The notes beneath the pieces are model-generated. The model was not told the DNA's origin and did not search any database. It saw nothing but the letters and a program-made list of their open reading frames with translations. Positions 45,612 to 54,813 of a DNA stretch of 64,000 nt are shown here, one piece after another. The DNA comes from Saprospiraceae bacterium (lineage in GTDB: Bacteria > Bacteroidota > Bacteroidia > Chitinophagales > Saprospiraceae). Each line of letters opens with the position of its first letter. The first letter of the stretch is position 1. The position numbers and the translations under genes were made by a program. The DNA lies in the NCBI GenBank assembly GCA_016710235.1, contig JADJLG010000001.1:2655501-2719500 (forward strand). The letters run 5' to 3'.

Positions 45612-48362
45612 ATGCATTTGAAATTACTGTTAGCATGGATTTTTTTGTTGGCTGCATCCCTCAACAGTCATGCTCAGGCTTATAAAGGTATAGTCAGAGA
45701 TAAATTGACAAAAGAGGGGATTCCTGATGTGCAAATCAAGATTGGCTTGGAAAAAACAGAGTATCTGACAGACAATTTGGGCCAATTCAATCTGAATATG
45801 AATCGTTTCTCAGGCAAAGAATTTTTGCACTTTGTCAAAGATGGCTACCAGTCACTGGATTATGGAGTAGATATGAGTATATGGCCCTCTGATGGCATAG
45901 AAATCAATTTGGAAAGGATAGTTATTCAACCTGATCAAATCAGTTCTGTAGTTATAGAAGACACAGAAGATGATGCCTCTGAAAGCGCTGAAGTATATAG
46001 CTTATTAGGTTCCTCGGAGGATGCAGTTGGGCGAGCAATTTCATTTCAATTTAGCCCATTCCGATATAGGTACAGAGGACTGGATTATGCTTGGAATGAG
46101 CTTGGGGCAAATGGTTTTTTGTTCAATGGATTGGATTATGCTCATACGCAGTTTTATTTGTTTTCTGGTCAAAATGAATTGACGAGATATTCAGATGATT
46201 ATTACGGGTATACAACTATGTCACCTTCATTTGGCAGCGCCGGTGTAAATCAGTGGATCAAGATCAGACCTGATCAATATAGGAAAGAGTTGAAGATGCT
46301 CACCGGAATGAGTAACAGGAACGTCGCACAAAGGCTTGGTTTAGAGTTTGGAAGAAAATTAAGCCCATCGGTGGATATTTTACTTGGAGTCAATAGGAGA
46401 TGGACTCATGAGTCTTTTATTGAGGGTGTTTATTATGATGCATGGGGCGTACATGGTGCCATAAGTAAAAAATTCAAAAACAAGGGAGAGATAATTTTTA
46501 CAGGTGTTCTGGCTCCAGTTTATCGCGGAAAATCAAGTCCTGCCACTAAAGAGATGTACGAGCTCGCAGATAATAATCTATATAACTCCTATTGGGGATA
46601 TCAATCGGGGGAAAAGAGAAACTCAAGAGCAGCATACCAATCCATTCCGGTAGCCATGTTGCAATATTCAATGCCAGTATCAGATCACTTCAAGTTTGAA
46701 ACAGGTGTTATGGGCCTCAAAGGAAAGCGAAAAAAGACTCAGCTAGATTGGACCAATGCAACGGATCCAAGACCAGATTATTATCAAAAACTGCCTTCAT
46801 ATATTAAAGATCCTGTAGCTGCAGATGTTGTGAGAAAGTTGCTCACAGAAAATGAAAGTGCCAGACAATTGAATTGGCATTCATTCTATAATGCCAACAG
46901 ATCAAACATTGTCACGATTCAGGATGTAAACGGCATACCAGGCAGTACTACTACCGGGAAGAGTGCTATATACATCTTATCTGATTATTATAATGACCCA
47001 GCTGAGTTAGAGCATTACTCTCAGTTCCAATGGATTTTGAAAAAATGGCTGGTTGATGCAGGTTATCGGTTAGAATTTCAACAAGTGAATTATTATGCAA
47101 AATTGAGAGACTTGCTCGGTGCGGATTTTTATTTGGATCGCGAGGATTTTATCTCTGATCCAACCAAGCAAAATCCGAACATTTCGAAAGTGAATTATTT
47201 GAGTAAAGAAGGTGATTTAGTAGCATACAATTATAGTGGAAATACTAACAAATACACCATTTTTAATCAATGGGTTTTAAGACTTAAACATTGGGATCTG
47301 ATGTTTGGTGGACAATTGGACCACACCGGTCACCAAAGAGAAGGAAAATGGCAAAATGCACTTTTTGAAAATTCAAAGGGGAAGTCGGAATGGACTTCAA
47401 ATTTAGGCTATGGTGCTAAGTTTCAGTTGACATACAAAATAAATGGAAGAAATTATGTGGTAGGGCATTTTGCTTATCAATCGATAGCTCCTACTTTTGA
47501 ACAAAGTTTTTCTTCGCCACAATACTCTGGAAATTTGCTAGTTGAAGCAGAAAATAAAAGTATTCAAGACAATTCTATATCGTATTATCACCGAGCTCCA
47601 AAATTAAAAATGCAACTAAGGGGATATTTGATCAATATCAAAAATCAAACCAAACCTAAATTCTTTTTTCTTGATGAAGGTTTGGAGTCTACAGGATTAG
47701 ATGAATTGGGAGATGGTGGTTTGATCAATTCATTTTATACTGGATTGGATCAGAGACATATGGGAATTGAAGCTTCAGCAGAGTATAAGCTCGGATACAG
47801 CATATCTATGACAGCTGTCATTTGTGCTGGAGATTATATCTACACTTCAAGACCTGAGCTATTGATATTTGACAAGTTCAGCAATGTGTCAACGAAACAT
47901 TTAATCTATCTGAAAGAATTTAGAGTTTCGGGGACACCTCAAACAGCACTTTCAGGGGGTTTGAAATATGAATTGAAAAAAGGCGGTTTCTTTACGCTTA
48001 CGGCAAGCTATGTAGACCAGAATTATGTTGATATTAACCCTCTAAGACGTGTGCCGGAAGCAGTGGAAGATTTAGATAGAGCCTCCGGCCAGTTTAAATC
48101 AATCATTGAACAAGAAAAACTGCCTTCGGCATTTAGTTTGGATTTTTTTATTTACAAGAGTTTCAATTTTTGGAAGAGGTTTTCGTCTATAAGTTTTGCC
48201 GCAAATAATTTGCTCAATAATAAAAATATGATTTCTGGTGGATTTGAACAGTCCCGTTTCGATTATGAAACTAAAGATCCCACTGTATTTCCAAATAAGT
48301 ACTTTTATCTGCAGGGCATCAATTATAATCTTAGTTTAAATATAAGTTTATGGAAACAATAA
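45612..48362 (+). CDS. TonB-dependent outer-membrane receptor
   Basis: A 916-residue receptor. A signal peptide (residues 1-22, ending SHAQ) is followed by a carboxypeptidase-regulatory-like domain (about 25-105, GIVRDKLTKEGIPDVQIKI), then a plug region and a long beta-barrel rich in aromatic hairpins such as YRYRGLDYAWNELG and KYTIFNQWVLRL, ending NLSLNISLWKQ. A recognisable TonB box is not obvious. The substrate is unknown. It overlaps the next gene (a DUF5689 lipoprotein) by 13 bases, which suggests they form a receptor and surface lipoprotein pair, in the manner of SusC/SusD-type systems but with no SusD. Confidence 0.9.
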   Translation: MHLKLLLAWIFLLAASLNSHAQAYKGIVRDKLTKEGIPDVQIKIGLEKTEYLTDNLGQFNLNMNRFSGKEFLHFVKDGYQSLDYGVDMSIWPSDGIEINLERIVIQPDQISSVVIEDTEDDASESAEVYSLLGSSEDAVGRAISFQFSPFRYRYRGLDYAWNELGANGFLFNGLDYAHTQFYLFSGQNELTRYSDDYYGYTTMSPSFGSAGVNQWIKIRPDQYRKELKMLTGMSNRNVAQRLGLEFGRKLSPSVDILLGVNRRWTHESFIEGVYYDAWGVHGAISKKFKNKGEIIFTGVLAPVYRGKSSPATKEMYELADNNLYNSYWGYQSGEKRNSRAAYQSIPVAMLQYSMPVSDHFKFETGVMGLKGKRKKTQLDWTNATDPRPDYYQKLPSYIKDPVAADVVRKLLTENESARQLNWHSFYNANRSNIVTIQDVNGIPGSTTTGKSAIYILSDYYNDPAELEHYSQFQWILKKWLVDAGYRLEFQQVNYYAKLRDLLGADFYLDREDFISDPTKQNPNISKVNYLSKEGDLVAYNYSGNTNKYTIFNQWVLRLKHWDLMFGGQLDHTGHQREGKWQNALFENSKGKSEWTSNLGYGAKFQLTYKINGRNYVVGHFAYQSIAPTFEQSFSSPQYSGNLLVEAENKSIQDNSISYYHRAPKLKMQLRGYLINIKNQTKPKFFFLDEGLESTGLDELGDGGLINSFYTGLDQRHMGIEASAEYKLGYSISMTAVICAGDYIYTSRPELLIFDKFSNVSTKHLIYLKEFRVSGTPQTALSGGLKYELKKGGFFTLTASYVDQNYVDINPLRRVPEAVEDLDRASGQFKSIIEQEKLPSAFSLDFFIYKSFNFWKRFSSISFAANNLLNNKNMISGGFEQSRFDYETKDPTVFPNKYFYLQGINYNLSLNISLWKQ

Positions 48363-50296
48363 AAAGCAAATTAATATTAATTTTAGGTGTATTGATATTA
48401 TTTGGTGTAACAGCCTGTCTTGATCATGATTTTGACGAGCCGCCTATAGTCATTAATGAATTGCCATTTTCAGCAAATTCTGATATCCTTACTTTGAAAT
48501 CGAAGTATGTGCCAGGTGCATTTACAACGATCAATGATGATTTATTGATTCATGCAATTGTTGTTGCTGATGATAGATCAGGTAATTTTTATAAGAAAAT
48601 TGTCGTCCAGGATTCATCTGCCGGAATAGAGATATTAATCAATCGCACAGGTATCTACAACCAATTTCCGATCGGAATGAAAGTAGGGATCAAGTGCAAA
48701 GGACTTACTATTGGTGCATACAATAATTTGATCCAACTCGGATTGGGAACTTACCAATCTGGTAATTTTACTAATTTAGCTGGGATAGAAGACTTGATTG
48801 TAGATCAATATATTTTTGCAGGCCCCATAAATCAAACTATCACTCCTCGCAAAATAGCTATTGGATCATTAGCAACTCCTCATTTGTCTACACTCATTCA
48901 GTTAGATAATGTAGAATTTGTTCGGTCAGATGTGGGAAAAACTTATGCTGATGCTGTAGGGCAAAAGAATGTAAATCTTACATTGACAAATTGCACTAAA
49001 CAAACATTGATTATCAGAAGCAGTGGTTTCGCAAGTTTCGCTGGTGTGCAAGTGCCAGCAGAAAATGGTTCTGTTGTTGGAATTTTCAGTGTATTTGGCT
49101 CTGATCAACAAATTTTTATTCGGGATACATATGATGTAAAAATGAACCAAACTCCTTGTATTGGCGGGGGAGGAGCGAATACAGTATCTATTGCGGAAAT
49201 TAGATCTTTGTTTTCTGGATCAACTACTCAAATTCCAAATGATAAATATATAAAAGGAATTGTAATCAGTGATAAGGACAATTTGAATATCCATGGATTC
49301 AATCTGCAGATGCAAGACGCATCTGGAGGAATTACTGTTCGCTTTGATGCAAATCACAGTTTTTCAACTGGCGATGAGATTTCTGTCAATGTAGGTGGGC
49401 AGGAATTGTCGGAGTTTGATGGTTTATTGCAAGTGAACAAAGTTCCCATCGCCAATGGGACGAAAGTGGGTACTGGGACTGTGACAGCAAAAATTAAAAC
49501 CTTAGCAGAAATCAACGCAGAGTTTGAATCTCTTGAGTCCACTCTTGTACAAATCAAGGATGTTAATATCAGTAAACTAGGAGGCACAACTTATTCTGGA
49601 TCTTGCATTTTGACAGATGCAAGTGGAAATCTTGAACTTTACACCAGATCACAGGCAAAATTTTCGGGCGATAACTTTCCAGTTGGTAATTTGAGTATCA
49701 CAGGAATTGTAACACAGGGTGGCACAAATAAAGTGAAACAACTGTCCATACGGTCCAAGGCAGATGTTGTTGGTGGGAGTACCGGTGGAGGAGGAGGTGC
49801 TTTGGATTCTTTGAATTTTTCGTTTGATGGATATGCCAATAATGCTGTATTGGATATGTCGGGCTGGACAAATGTAGCTACTACTGGCACCAGATTATGG
49901 TTGGCTAAAGTATTCCAAGGTAATGTTTATGCACAGGCAACTGCATTCAATGATACCAGCAGCGATATGGAGACATGGTTGGTGACCCCTAAAATTAAAG
50001 GTACTCAATCCAAAATACTGTCTTTTGAGTCAGCAAAAGCGTTTTGGCTACATGATGGTTTGAGTGTACTGATTTCGACAAATTATGATGGAACAAATGT
50101 GAAAACGGCATCATGGCAAAATTTGACTCCTCGTTTGGCAACTCAAGCAGACAGCGACAACACTTTCGTGCCTAGTGGTATAATTGATCTAAGCAGTTTT
50201 ACTTCGGACTTTTATATTGCTTTTGTTTATAAGGGAAATAATTCGACTCAAACCACAACATATAGAGTGGATAATATCGTTATTAAAAACAAATAA
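48350..50296 (+). CDS. DUF5689 lipoprotein with C-terminal choice-of-anchor/jelly-roll domain
   Basis: A 648-residue surface lipoprotein. The signal ends in FGVTAC with the lipidated cysteine near residue 23. DUF5689 copies appear twice (about residues 40-230 and 275-470), each with OB-fold-like strands, for example KKIVVQDSSAGIEILINRTG and LQMQDASGGITVRF. A glycine-rich linker (GGSTGGGGGALD) leads to a C-terminal beta-sandwich with FSFDGYANNAVLDMSGW and TWLVTPKIKG, typical of choice-of-anchor J or DUF5017 modules. The gene starts 13 bases inside the TonB gene end. DUF5689 is related, in my recollection, to the nucleic-acid-binding OB domains of secreted nucleases. A role in binding nucleic acid is inference. 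Confidence 0.82.
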   Translation: METIKSKLILILGVLILFGVTACLDHDFDEPPIVINELPFSANSDILTLKSKYVPGAFTTINDDLLIHAIVVADDRSGNFYKKIVVQDSSAGIEILINRTGIYNQFPIGMKVGIKCKGLTIGAYNNLIQLGLGTYQSGNFTNLAGIEDLIVDQYIFAGPINQTITPRKIAIGSLATPHLSTLIQLDNVEFVRSDVGKTYADAVGQKNVNLTLTNCTKQTLIIRSSGFASFAGVQVPAENGSVVGIFSVFGSDQQIFIRDTYDVKMNQTPCIGGGGANTVSIAEIRSLFSGSTTQIPNDKYIKGIVISDKDNLNIHGFNLQMQDASGGITVRFDANHSFSTGDEISVNVGGQELSEFDGLLQVNKVPIANGTKVGTGTVTAKIKTLAEINAEFESLESTLVQIKDVNISKLGGTTYSGSCILTDASGNLELYTRSQAKFSGDNFPVGNLSITGIVTQGGTNKVKQLSIRSKADVVGGSTGGGGGALDSLNFSFDGYANNAVLDMSGWTNVATTGTRLWLAKVFQGNVYAQATAFNDTSSDMETWLVTPKIKGTQSKILSFESAKAFWLHDGLSVLISTNYDGTNVKTASWQNLTPRLATQADSDNTFVPSGIIDLSSFTSDFYIAFVYKGNNSTQTTTYRVDNIVIKNK

Positions 50297-50305
50297 TCAA
50301 TTGAA

Positions 50306-50623
50306 ATGAATACACTTAAAATAATTAGCTTATTTGTTGTTTTGGTTTTGGGTCTAAGCTGTAAGAACGCTGAAAGCAAATCCTCAAATCAAAATTCAGC
50401 TGCTACAAACACGCAAAATGCCAATCCTGCACCAAATATCCAAGTGCCGGAAAATTTTACTCCCACTACTGCACCACCACAACCAAAGGATCCACCGCAG
50501 AATGCTAAAGGAGTATGGCATTTTATCTGTGCTAAAGGTTGTGAAGGAGGGGCTGGATCTGCTGTACCTTGCCCAAAATGCGGAACGCAGTTGGTACATA
50601 ACCAAGCCTATCATCAGCAATAA
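50306..50623 (+). CDS. Small lipoprotein with zinc-ribbon-like C-terminus
   Basis: A 105-residue lipoprotein. The lipobox LGLSC puts the lipid at C19. A low-complexity Asn/Pro/Gln linker runs to about residue 68. The end holds C75, C79, C89 and C92 in WHFICAKGCEGG...VPCPKCGTQL, followed by histidines H98 and H103. That is a metal-binding zinc ribbon or heavy-metal-binding motif anchored to the membrane. It follows the DUF5689 gene by 9 bases, so the three genes form one operon. A role in metal capture for the uptake system is possible but not shown. Confidence 0.75.
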   Translation: MNTLKIISLFVVLVLGLSCKNAESKSSNQNSAATNTQNANPAPNIQVPENFTPTTAPPQPKDPPQNAKGVWHFICAKGCEGGAGSAVPCPKCGTQLVHNQAYHQQ

Positions 50624-50647
50624 AAAAATCGCTAATCTCTGGAAGAA

Positions 50648-51376
50648 TTGCAAAGTGAGAAATCGCTTTCACCGCTGAATCCTGGTTTCAAGTTTAAGCA
50701 ATTCAGTATTTGTACTACAGGTATATGTTTTCCGGTTACGACTGATTCTGTATTGCTTGGAGCATGGGCCGAAGTAGGTGCGAGTGCACAAATATTAGAC
50801 ATTGGTACCGGTAGTGGGTTGTTGGCAATCATGCTGGCACAAAGGAGCGATCAATCTTCCGTAATTGATGCCGTAGAAACGGATCCTCTTGCTGTTAAAG
50901 TTGCAGAAGCCAACGTAAAAAATTCAACATGGACTGCAAGAATTAAAGTACAACATTCGTTAATCCAAAACTTTGTACCCAATAAACGCTATGATGTAAT
51001 CATATGCAACCCACCTTACTTTAATGAGAAAGTTTATTCGCCCTCTGTCTCAAAGAACAAACAACGAAATCAAACTTCACTGGATTTCAATGAATTGAGT
51101 CTTGTATGTGATTTGTTTTTGAAGCAGAAAGGTTCAATATTTGTGGTAGTTCCATTTAATAAAGAACCACAACTCAGCGCTAACTTTTTAAGTAAATCAA
51201 TCTATTGTGTAAAGATGACTAAAGTATATCACAACAAGCATTCTGAACCCAGTGTTGCATTGTTAAAGTATGGAAGATCATTGGCATCTATTGAACTCAA
51301 TCATCTGATTTTGTATGATGAACAGGGCAAACGATCTCTTGATTACCATCACTTGGTAAAAGATTTTTATCTATAA
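50648..51376 (+). CDS. trmN6: tRNA1(Val) (adenine(37)-N6)-methyltransferase
   Basis: A 242-residue SAM-dependent methyltransferase. The TrmN6/YfiC signature is clear: TTDSVLLGAWA, then the SAM motif LDIGTGSGLLAIMLAQ, acidic AVETDPLAV, and the catalytic NPPY in IICNPPYF. It probably methylates A37 of tRNA-Val. The start is unusual: no ATG occurs in frame before the conserved region, so TTG at 50648 is the best call (with CTG at 50639 possible). It follows the zinc-ribbon gene by 24 bases. Confidence 0.85.
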   Translation: MQSEKSLSPLNPGFKFKQFSICTTGICFPVTTDSVLLGAWAEVGASAQILDIGTGSGLLAIMLAQRSDQSSVIDAVETDPLAVKVAEANVKNSTWTARIKVQHSLIQNFVPNKRYDVIICNPPYFNEKVYSPSVSKNKQRNQTSLDFNELSLVCDLFLKQKGSIFVVVPFNKEPQLSANFLSKSIYCVKMTKVYHNKHSEPSVALLKYGRSLASIELNHLILYDEQGKRSLDYHHLVKDFYL

Positions 51377-51443
51377 AAGATTAATCTTGAATGAACTAAT
51401 CATATACTTTGCTCGCAGCAAGGCACAAAAAAGGTCCGAAAAA

Positions 51444-51475
51444 TTGAGAATTGTCATTAAAATCAACGATTTTTG
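51444..51475 (+). promoter_or_regulatory. Candidate promoter of the five-gene ABC operon
   Basis: A TTG at 51444-51446 is followed after 21 bases by GATTTTTG (51468-51475), one mismatch from TAnnTTTG. The spacing fits the TTG-N17-23-TAnnTTTG form seen in Flavobacterium. It lies 26 bases before the ATG at 51501 and after a 124-base gap, which supports a fresh transcription start here. Confidence 0.4.
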
Positions 51476-51500
51476 CATATCTTGAAATTAATCGACCACC

Positions 51501-52172
51501 ATGCCGATATTTGATAAGTTAAAATCTATTTTTATTGTAACAGATGAAAGTGCTGGACAAGGAGTTCAGCAATCTGGCGACAAATCTAATGACGGCACTG
51601 ATCAAAATCCCAAAAAGGCCGGCTCACCCCAAGTTTCCCAAATTCCTTTAGGACAGTCTTCTGAAAGGTTTTTAGAGATTCTTGCACAAGTATTAGAAAA
51701 AAACAATCAGGCAGGATTTGATTACCTGGAGTATAAGAAAGCAGTGCAATCTGTGGCTAAACTCCAGAACATGGATGAATCAAATCAGTTCAAAACTGCA
51801 TATGCAGCAGCCCAGGCAATGAATGTACAACCACTGCAGTTGATAGATTCTGCAAAAAAGTATCTTTCAATCCTCGAGCTCGAAGAAAAAAACTTCAATC
51901 AATCAGCAGCTCAATTTTTACAAACACAGATCAGTCAGAAGGAAAATGAACAAAAGGCATTGGATCTGTCCATGAAGCAAAAATCTGAACAAATAGAATT
52001 GTTGAAAAAAGAATTAGCTGAATCTCAAAAAAGGTTTGATAGCATTCAGTCAGAGTTGCAAAATGCCAAAACAAAAGTAGAAACCAACCAGGCTAATTTT
52101 GTAGCCAGTTATGCTCAGGTTGTCGATAATATCCAAGCAGACATCCGTAAAATGGAACAATATTTAAAATAG
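51501..52172 (+). CDS. Cytoplasmic coiled-coil protein, first gene of the envelope operon
   Basis: A 223-residue protein without a signal peptide. The N-terminal part is low-complexity (GVQQSGDKSNDGTDQNPKK). A defined helical part at about residues 55-130 contains the phrases NNQAGFDYLEYKKAVQS, NQFKTAYAAAQAMNVQ and AKKYLSILELEEKNF. The last 90 residues are a long coiled coil (QISQKENEQKALDLSM ... LLKKELAESQKRF). No enzyme motif. Its closest neighbour, 26 bases on, encodes the two-TM helical protein, and the operon ends in an ABC transporter. The helical phrases may be a conserved domain in such operons, but I cannot confirm this from memory. Confidence 0.65.
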   Translation: MPIFDKLKSIFIVTDESAGQGVQQSGDKSNDGTDQNPKKAGSPQVSQIPLGQSSERFLEILAQVLEKNNQAGFDYLEYKKAVQSVAKLQNMDESNQFKTAYAAAQAMNVQPLQLIDSAKKYLSILELEEKNFNQSAAQFLQTQISQKENEQKALDLSMKQKSEQIELLKKELAESQKRFDSIQSELQNAKTKVETNQANFVASYAQVVDNIQADIRKMEQYLK

Positions 52173-52198
52173 AACTGTATATACATCCATCGTTAGTT

Positions 52199-53206
52199 AT
52201 GGAATTTAAGAAAAAGAGTTTTTGGAATAGACCAGAGGGAGTTACCGGTTCAATAGTCCTCGGTCTCATATTTTCTGGTGGGGCTTATTTGATATACGCC
52301 TTCTTAGGGACTTTAATAGCTTTAGCTAGCAACACCTTGTATTTGGCGGGCATGCTGATAGCGTTGGGTATTTTGATTTATATGATCCTTGACCCAAAAG
52401 CAAGGAATTTAGTTTGGTACATGTATAAAAGCACAATGCGCTGGCTGACCGCATTATTTGTAAGAATCGATCCAATAGGTATATTAAAGTCTTACGTCGA
52501 AGACTTAAAAGATAATCTTGGCAAAATGAACAAGCAAATTGCCAAATTGAGGTCCCAGATGCATCTTCTAAGAGAACAAATCCATAATAACAGCAAACAA
52601 ATAGAATCATCCATGGGGCAAGCCCAACAAGCGCGCGAAGGGAACCAGGAGGCAGTGATGGTTTTGAAATCCCGGCAAGCCGGTAGATTGAAAGACTCCA
52701 ACATCAAGTTGACTGACCTTTATCGCAAAATGGATATACTATACAAAGTTCTCAATAGAATGTATGAATCTTCAGAAATAATGGCTGAAGATATCACTAA
52801 TGAAGTGACATTGAAGGAACAAGAAAGAGAAGCCATATATGCAAGCAACAGCGCCATGAAATCTGCTATGAGCGTGATTACTGGGGACAAAGATAAACGA
52901 GCTCTGTTTGAGGAAGCTCTCGAGGCTATGGCTGATGATGTCAGCACGAAAGTGGGAGAGATGGAAAGGTTTATGGAAATGTCTGAAAGCTTCATGTCCT
53001 CTGTAGATTTGCAAAATGGCGTGTTTGAGGAAGAAGGGCTAAAAATGTTGGAGAAGTGGGAGACAGAAGGTGTCTCCAAAATCTTAGGCAAAGAGAAAGA
53101 CGAATTAATCGCCGGAGATACTGCTCTGGTACTTGATAGCCCCATACCGCAAAGGGAAAAGGCGCAAGAAACAAATCCTTATGATGATTTTTTTAACGAA
53201 AAATAA
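52199..53206 (+). CDS. Two-TM protein with long helical body (PspA/XpaC-like)
   Basis: A 335-residue protein. Two adjacent hydrophobic segments (about residues 16-41 and 46-64) are followed by a mostly helical cytoplasmic part of about 260 residues with a coiled-coil pattern: VEDLKDNLGKMNKQIAKL, REQIHNNSKQIES, then a charged alpha-helical end finishing NPYDDFF. The run after DPIGILKSYVEDL resembles the PspA/IM30 helical arrangement, but with an added membrane hairpin. The hairpin-plus-helix layout also recalls XpaC. No sequence match was made. Likely an inner-membrane protein that scaffolds or regulates its partners. Confidence 0.6.
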   Translation: MEFKKKSFWNRPEGVTGSIVLGLIFSGGAYLIYAFLGTLIALASNTLYLAGMLIALGILIYMILDPKARNLVWYMYKSTMRWLTALFVRIDPIGILKSYVEDLKDNLGKMNKQIAKLRSQMHLLREQIHNNSKQIESSMGQAQQAREGNQEAVMVLKSRQAGRLKDSNIKLTDLYRKMDILYKVLNRMYESSEIMAEDITNEVTLKEQEREAIYASNSAMKSAMSVITGDKDKRALFEEALEAMADDVSTKVGEMERFMEMSESFMSSVDLQNGVFEEEGLKMLEKWETEGVSKILGKEKDELIAGDTALVLDSPIPQREKAQETNPYDDFFNEK

Positions 53207-53222
53207 ATTCAAATTTTAAGAT

Positions 53223-54803
53223 ATGGCATCACGGTTAACTGCTTTTTCTAAATTTCTAATCACATTGATTATCCTGGCTGCACTATTTTTTGCAGGAAGG
53301 TATCTTCTTAATAATACAGGAATCGGTCAACAGCTCAAAAAACAAGGTGCAGAAGCATCATCTGATGCATCAGGTACGAATAGCAGAGGATCAGCCACAT
53401 CAGGCAGTTCGTCACTCAGCAAACAGGCAGTTAAAGTTGGAGTTGTAACCTGGGGAGGTTATGCAGGTGGTGAATACTTCAATGAAGGATTCAAAGCCAA
53501 TACAGATTCTCGTTATTACAAAGAGTATGGATTTCCTGTGGAGTTTAAAATATTGGATGATGTACCCGTCTCTAGGGAAGCATTTCGAAATGACGAAGTG
53601 AACTTATTGTGGTGTACTATAGATGCCTTGCCAACTGAGATTGCCGGCTTGGCCGACTTTGACCCTGTAGTGGTGTTCCAGAGCGACTGGTCAAGGGGTG
53701 GGGATGCGATCGTCGTCCGTCGAGGAATCAATAGCGTTGCAGACCTTCGTGGAAAAAAAATTGCCGTGGCAGAAATGTCACCCTCGCATTCGTTCTTATT
53801 GTGGATGCTTGAAGCAGGAGGCTTGAAAGCATCTGAAGTCGAGCTGGTCAAGCAACCGAGTGCGATAGATGCTGCTCAAATATTTAAAAGCCAGCAAGTT
53901 GACGCAGCTGTGGTATGGAGTCCGGATGATCAAGCCTGCTTGAAATCTGTGCCCGGTGCCAGGATATTGGAAAGCACAAGATCAGCTTCAAATATCATAG
54001 CTGATGCATTTATAGCAAAACGCGCATGGGCAGAAAATAATAAGGATAAATTGAATAAATTGTATGAGGGCTGGATGCGAGGAGCTGCAGAGATCAACTC
54101 AAGTGATGCCAATAAAAGAAAAGCGGCTAAAATACTTGCAGACAATTTCACGGGATTTACTGAAGATGATGCTTATTCTGCCATCAATAATGTGCGCTTG
54201 GCAACTCACGGTGATAACATGAATTTCTTCAGTCTTAATCCAAATTACAAAGGAGTCACTGCAGAACAATTGTACACCAAAATGACGAATACGTATAAGA
54301 ACGAAGGTTATGCAGAAGGGAAAGTACCCAATTGGCGCATTATCAGCTACCCTGAGGCAATCAAAGCAACCAGTCTATCTGGTAGAGAACACGATGCTGA
54401 GGGTCAAAAAGAGTTTACCAAAGTTTCAGAAGGGGAAGCTAAGTCTAAAGAAGCTATAGCTACGAAGAGAGTTTCAATTACTTTCAGGAGTGGAGAGTAT
54501 AATTTAGATGAAAATGCTAAATATATTATTGACAAAGAATTCGTTGATATTGCAAAAGCTTTTTCGAATTCTAGAATAAGAATCGAAGGAAATACGGATA
54601 ATGTCGGATCAAGAGAAGCAAATGTTGCTTTATCGAAAAAAAGAGCACAATCTGTCGTGGAATATTTGATTTTAACACACAAAATGAACCGAAATAGATT
54701 CGTAGTCATTGGTAACGGACCTGATAAACCCGTTGATACAAATGATTCGGATAATGGAAGGAGTAGAAATAGAAGGACAGATTTTGAGTTGATCGGCGAA
54801 TAA
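53223..54803 (+). CDS. ABC substrate-binding protein fused to an OmpA peptidoglycan-binding domain
   Basis: A 526-residue protein. Residues 11-28 are one hydrophobic segment without a clear signal-peptidase site, so it may be an anchor. A low-complexity Ser/Gly linker (about 40-65) follows. Residues 70-400 form a SsuA/NMT1/ThiY-like substrate-binding domain (VGVVTWGGYAGG; DLRGKKIAVAEMSPSHSFLL; QVDAAVVWSPDD). Residues 415-526 are an OmpA-type domain with ITFRSGEYNLDENA, NTDNVGSREANVALSKKRA and NRRTDFEL, which carry the peptidoglycan-contact Asp and Arg. It would bind solute and the cell wall together. Substrate unknown: aromatic, thiamine or sulfonate-type ligands fit the fold. Confidence 0.9.
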   Translation: MASRLTAFSKFLITLIILAALFFAGRYLLNNTGIGQQLKKQGAEASSDASGTNSRGSATSGSSSLSKQAVKVGVVTWGGYAGGEYFNEGFKANTDSRYYKEYGFPVEFKILDDVPVSREAFRNDEVNLLWCTIDALPTEIAGLADFDPVVVFQSDWSRGGDAIVVRRGINSVADLRGKKIAVAEMSPSHSFLLWMLEAGGLKASEVELVKQPSAIDAAQIFKSQQVDAAVVWSPDDQACLKSVPGARILESTRSASNIIADAFIAKRAWAENNKDKLNKLYEGWMRGAAEINSSDANKRKAAKILADNFTGFTEDDAYSAINNVRLATHGDNMNFFSLNPNYKGVTAEQLYTKMTNTYKNEGYAEGKVPNWRIISYPEAIKATSLSGREHDAEGQKEFTKVSEGEAKSKEAIATKRVSITFRSGEYNLDENAKYIIDKEFVDIAKAFSNSRIRIEGNTDNVGSREANVALSKKRAQSVVEYLILTHKMNRNRFVVIGNGPDKPVDTNDSDNGRSRNRRTDFELIGE

Positions 54804-54813
54804 TTGAGGCATT

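Noticed and set aside
45447..45617. N-terminal extension of the EEP-family protein
   Set aside because: The extra 57 residues overlap the TonB gene start and place the signal-like segment internally; ATG 45446 fits better.
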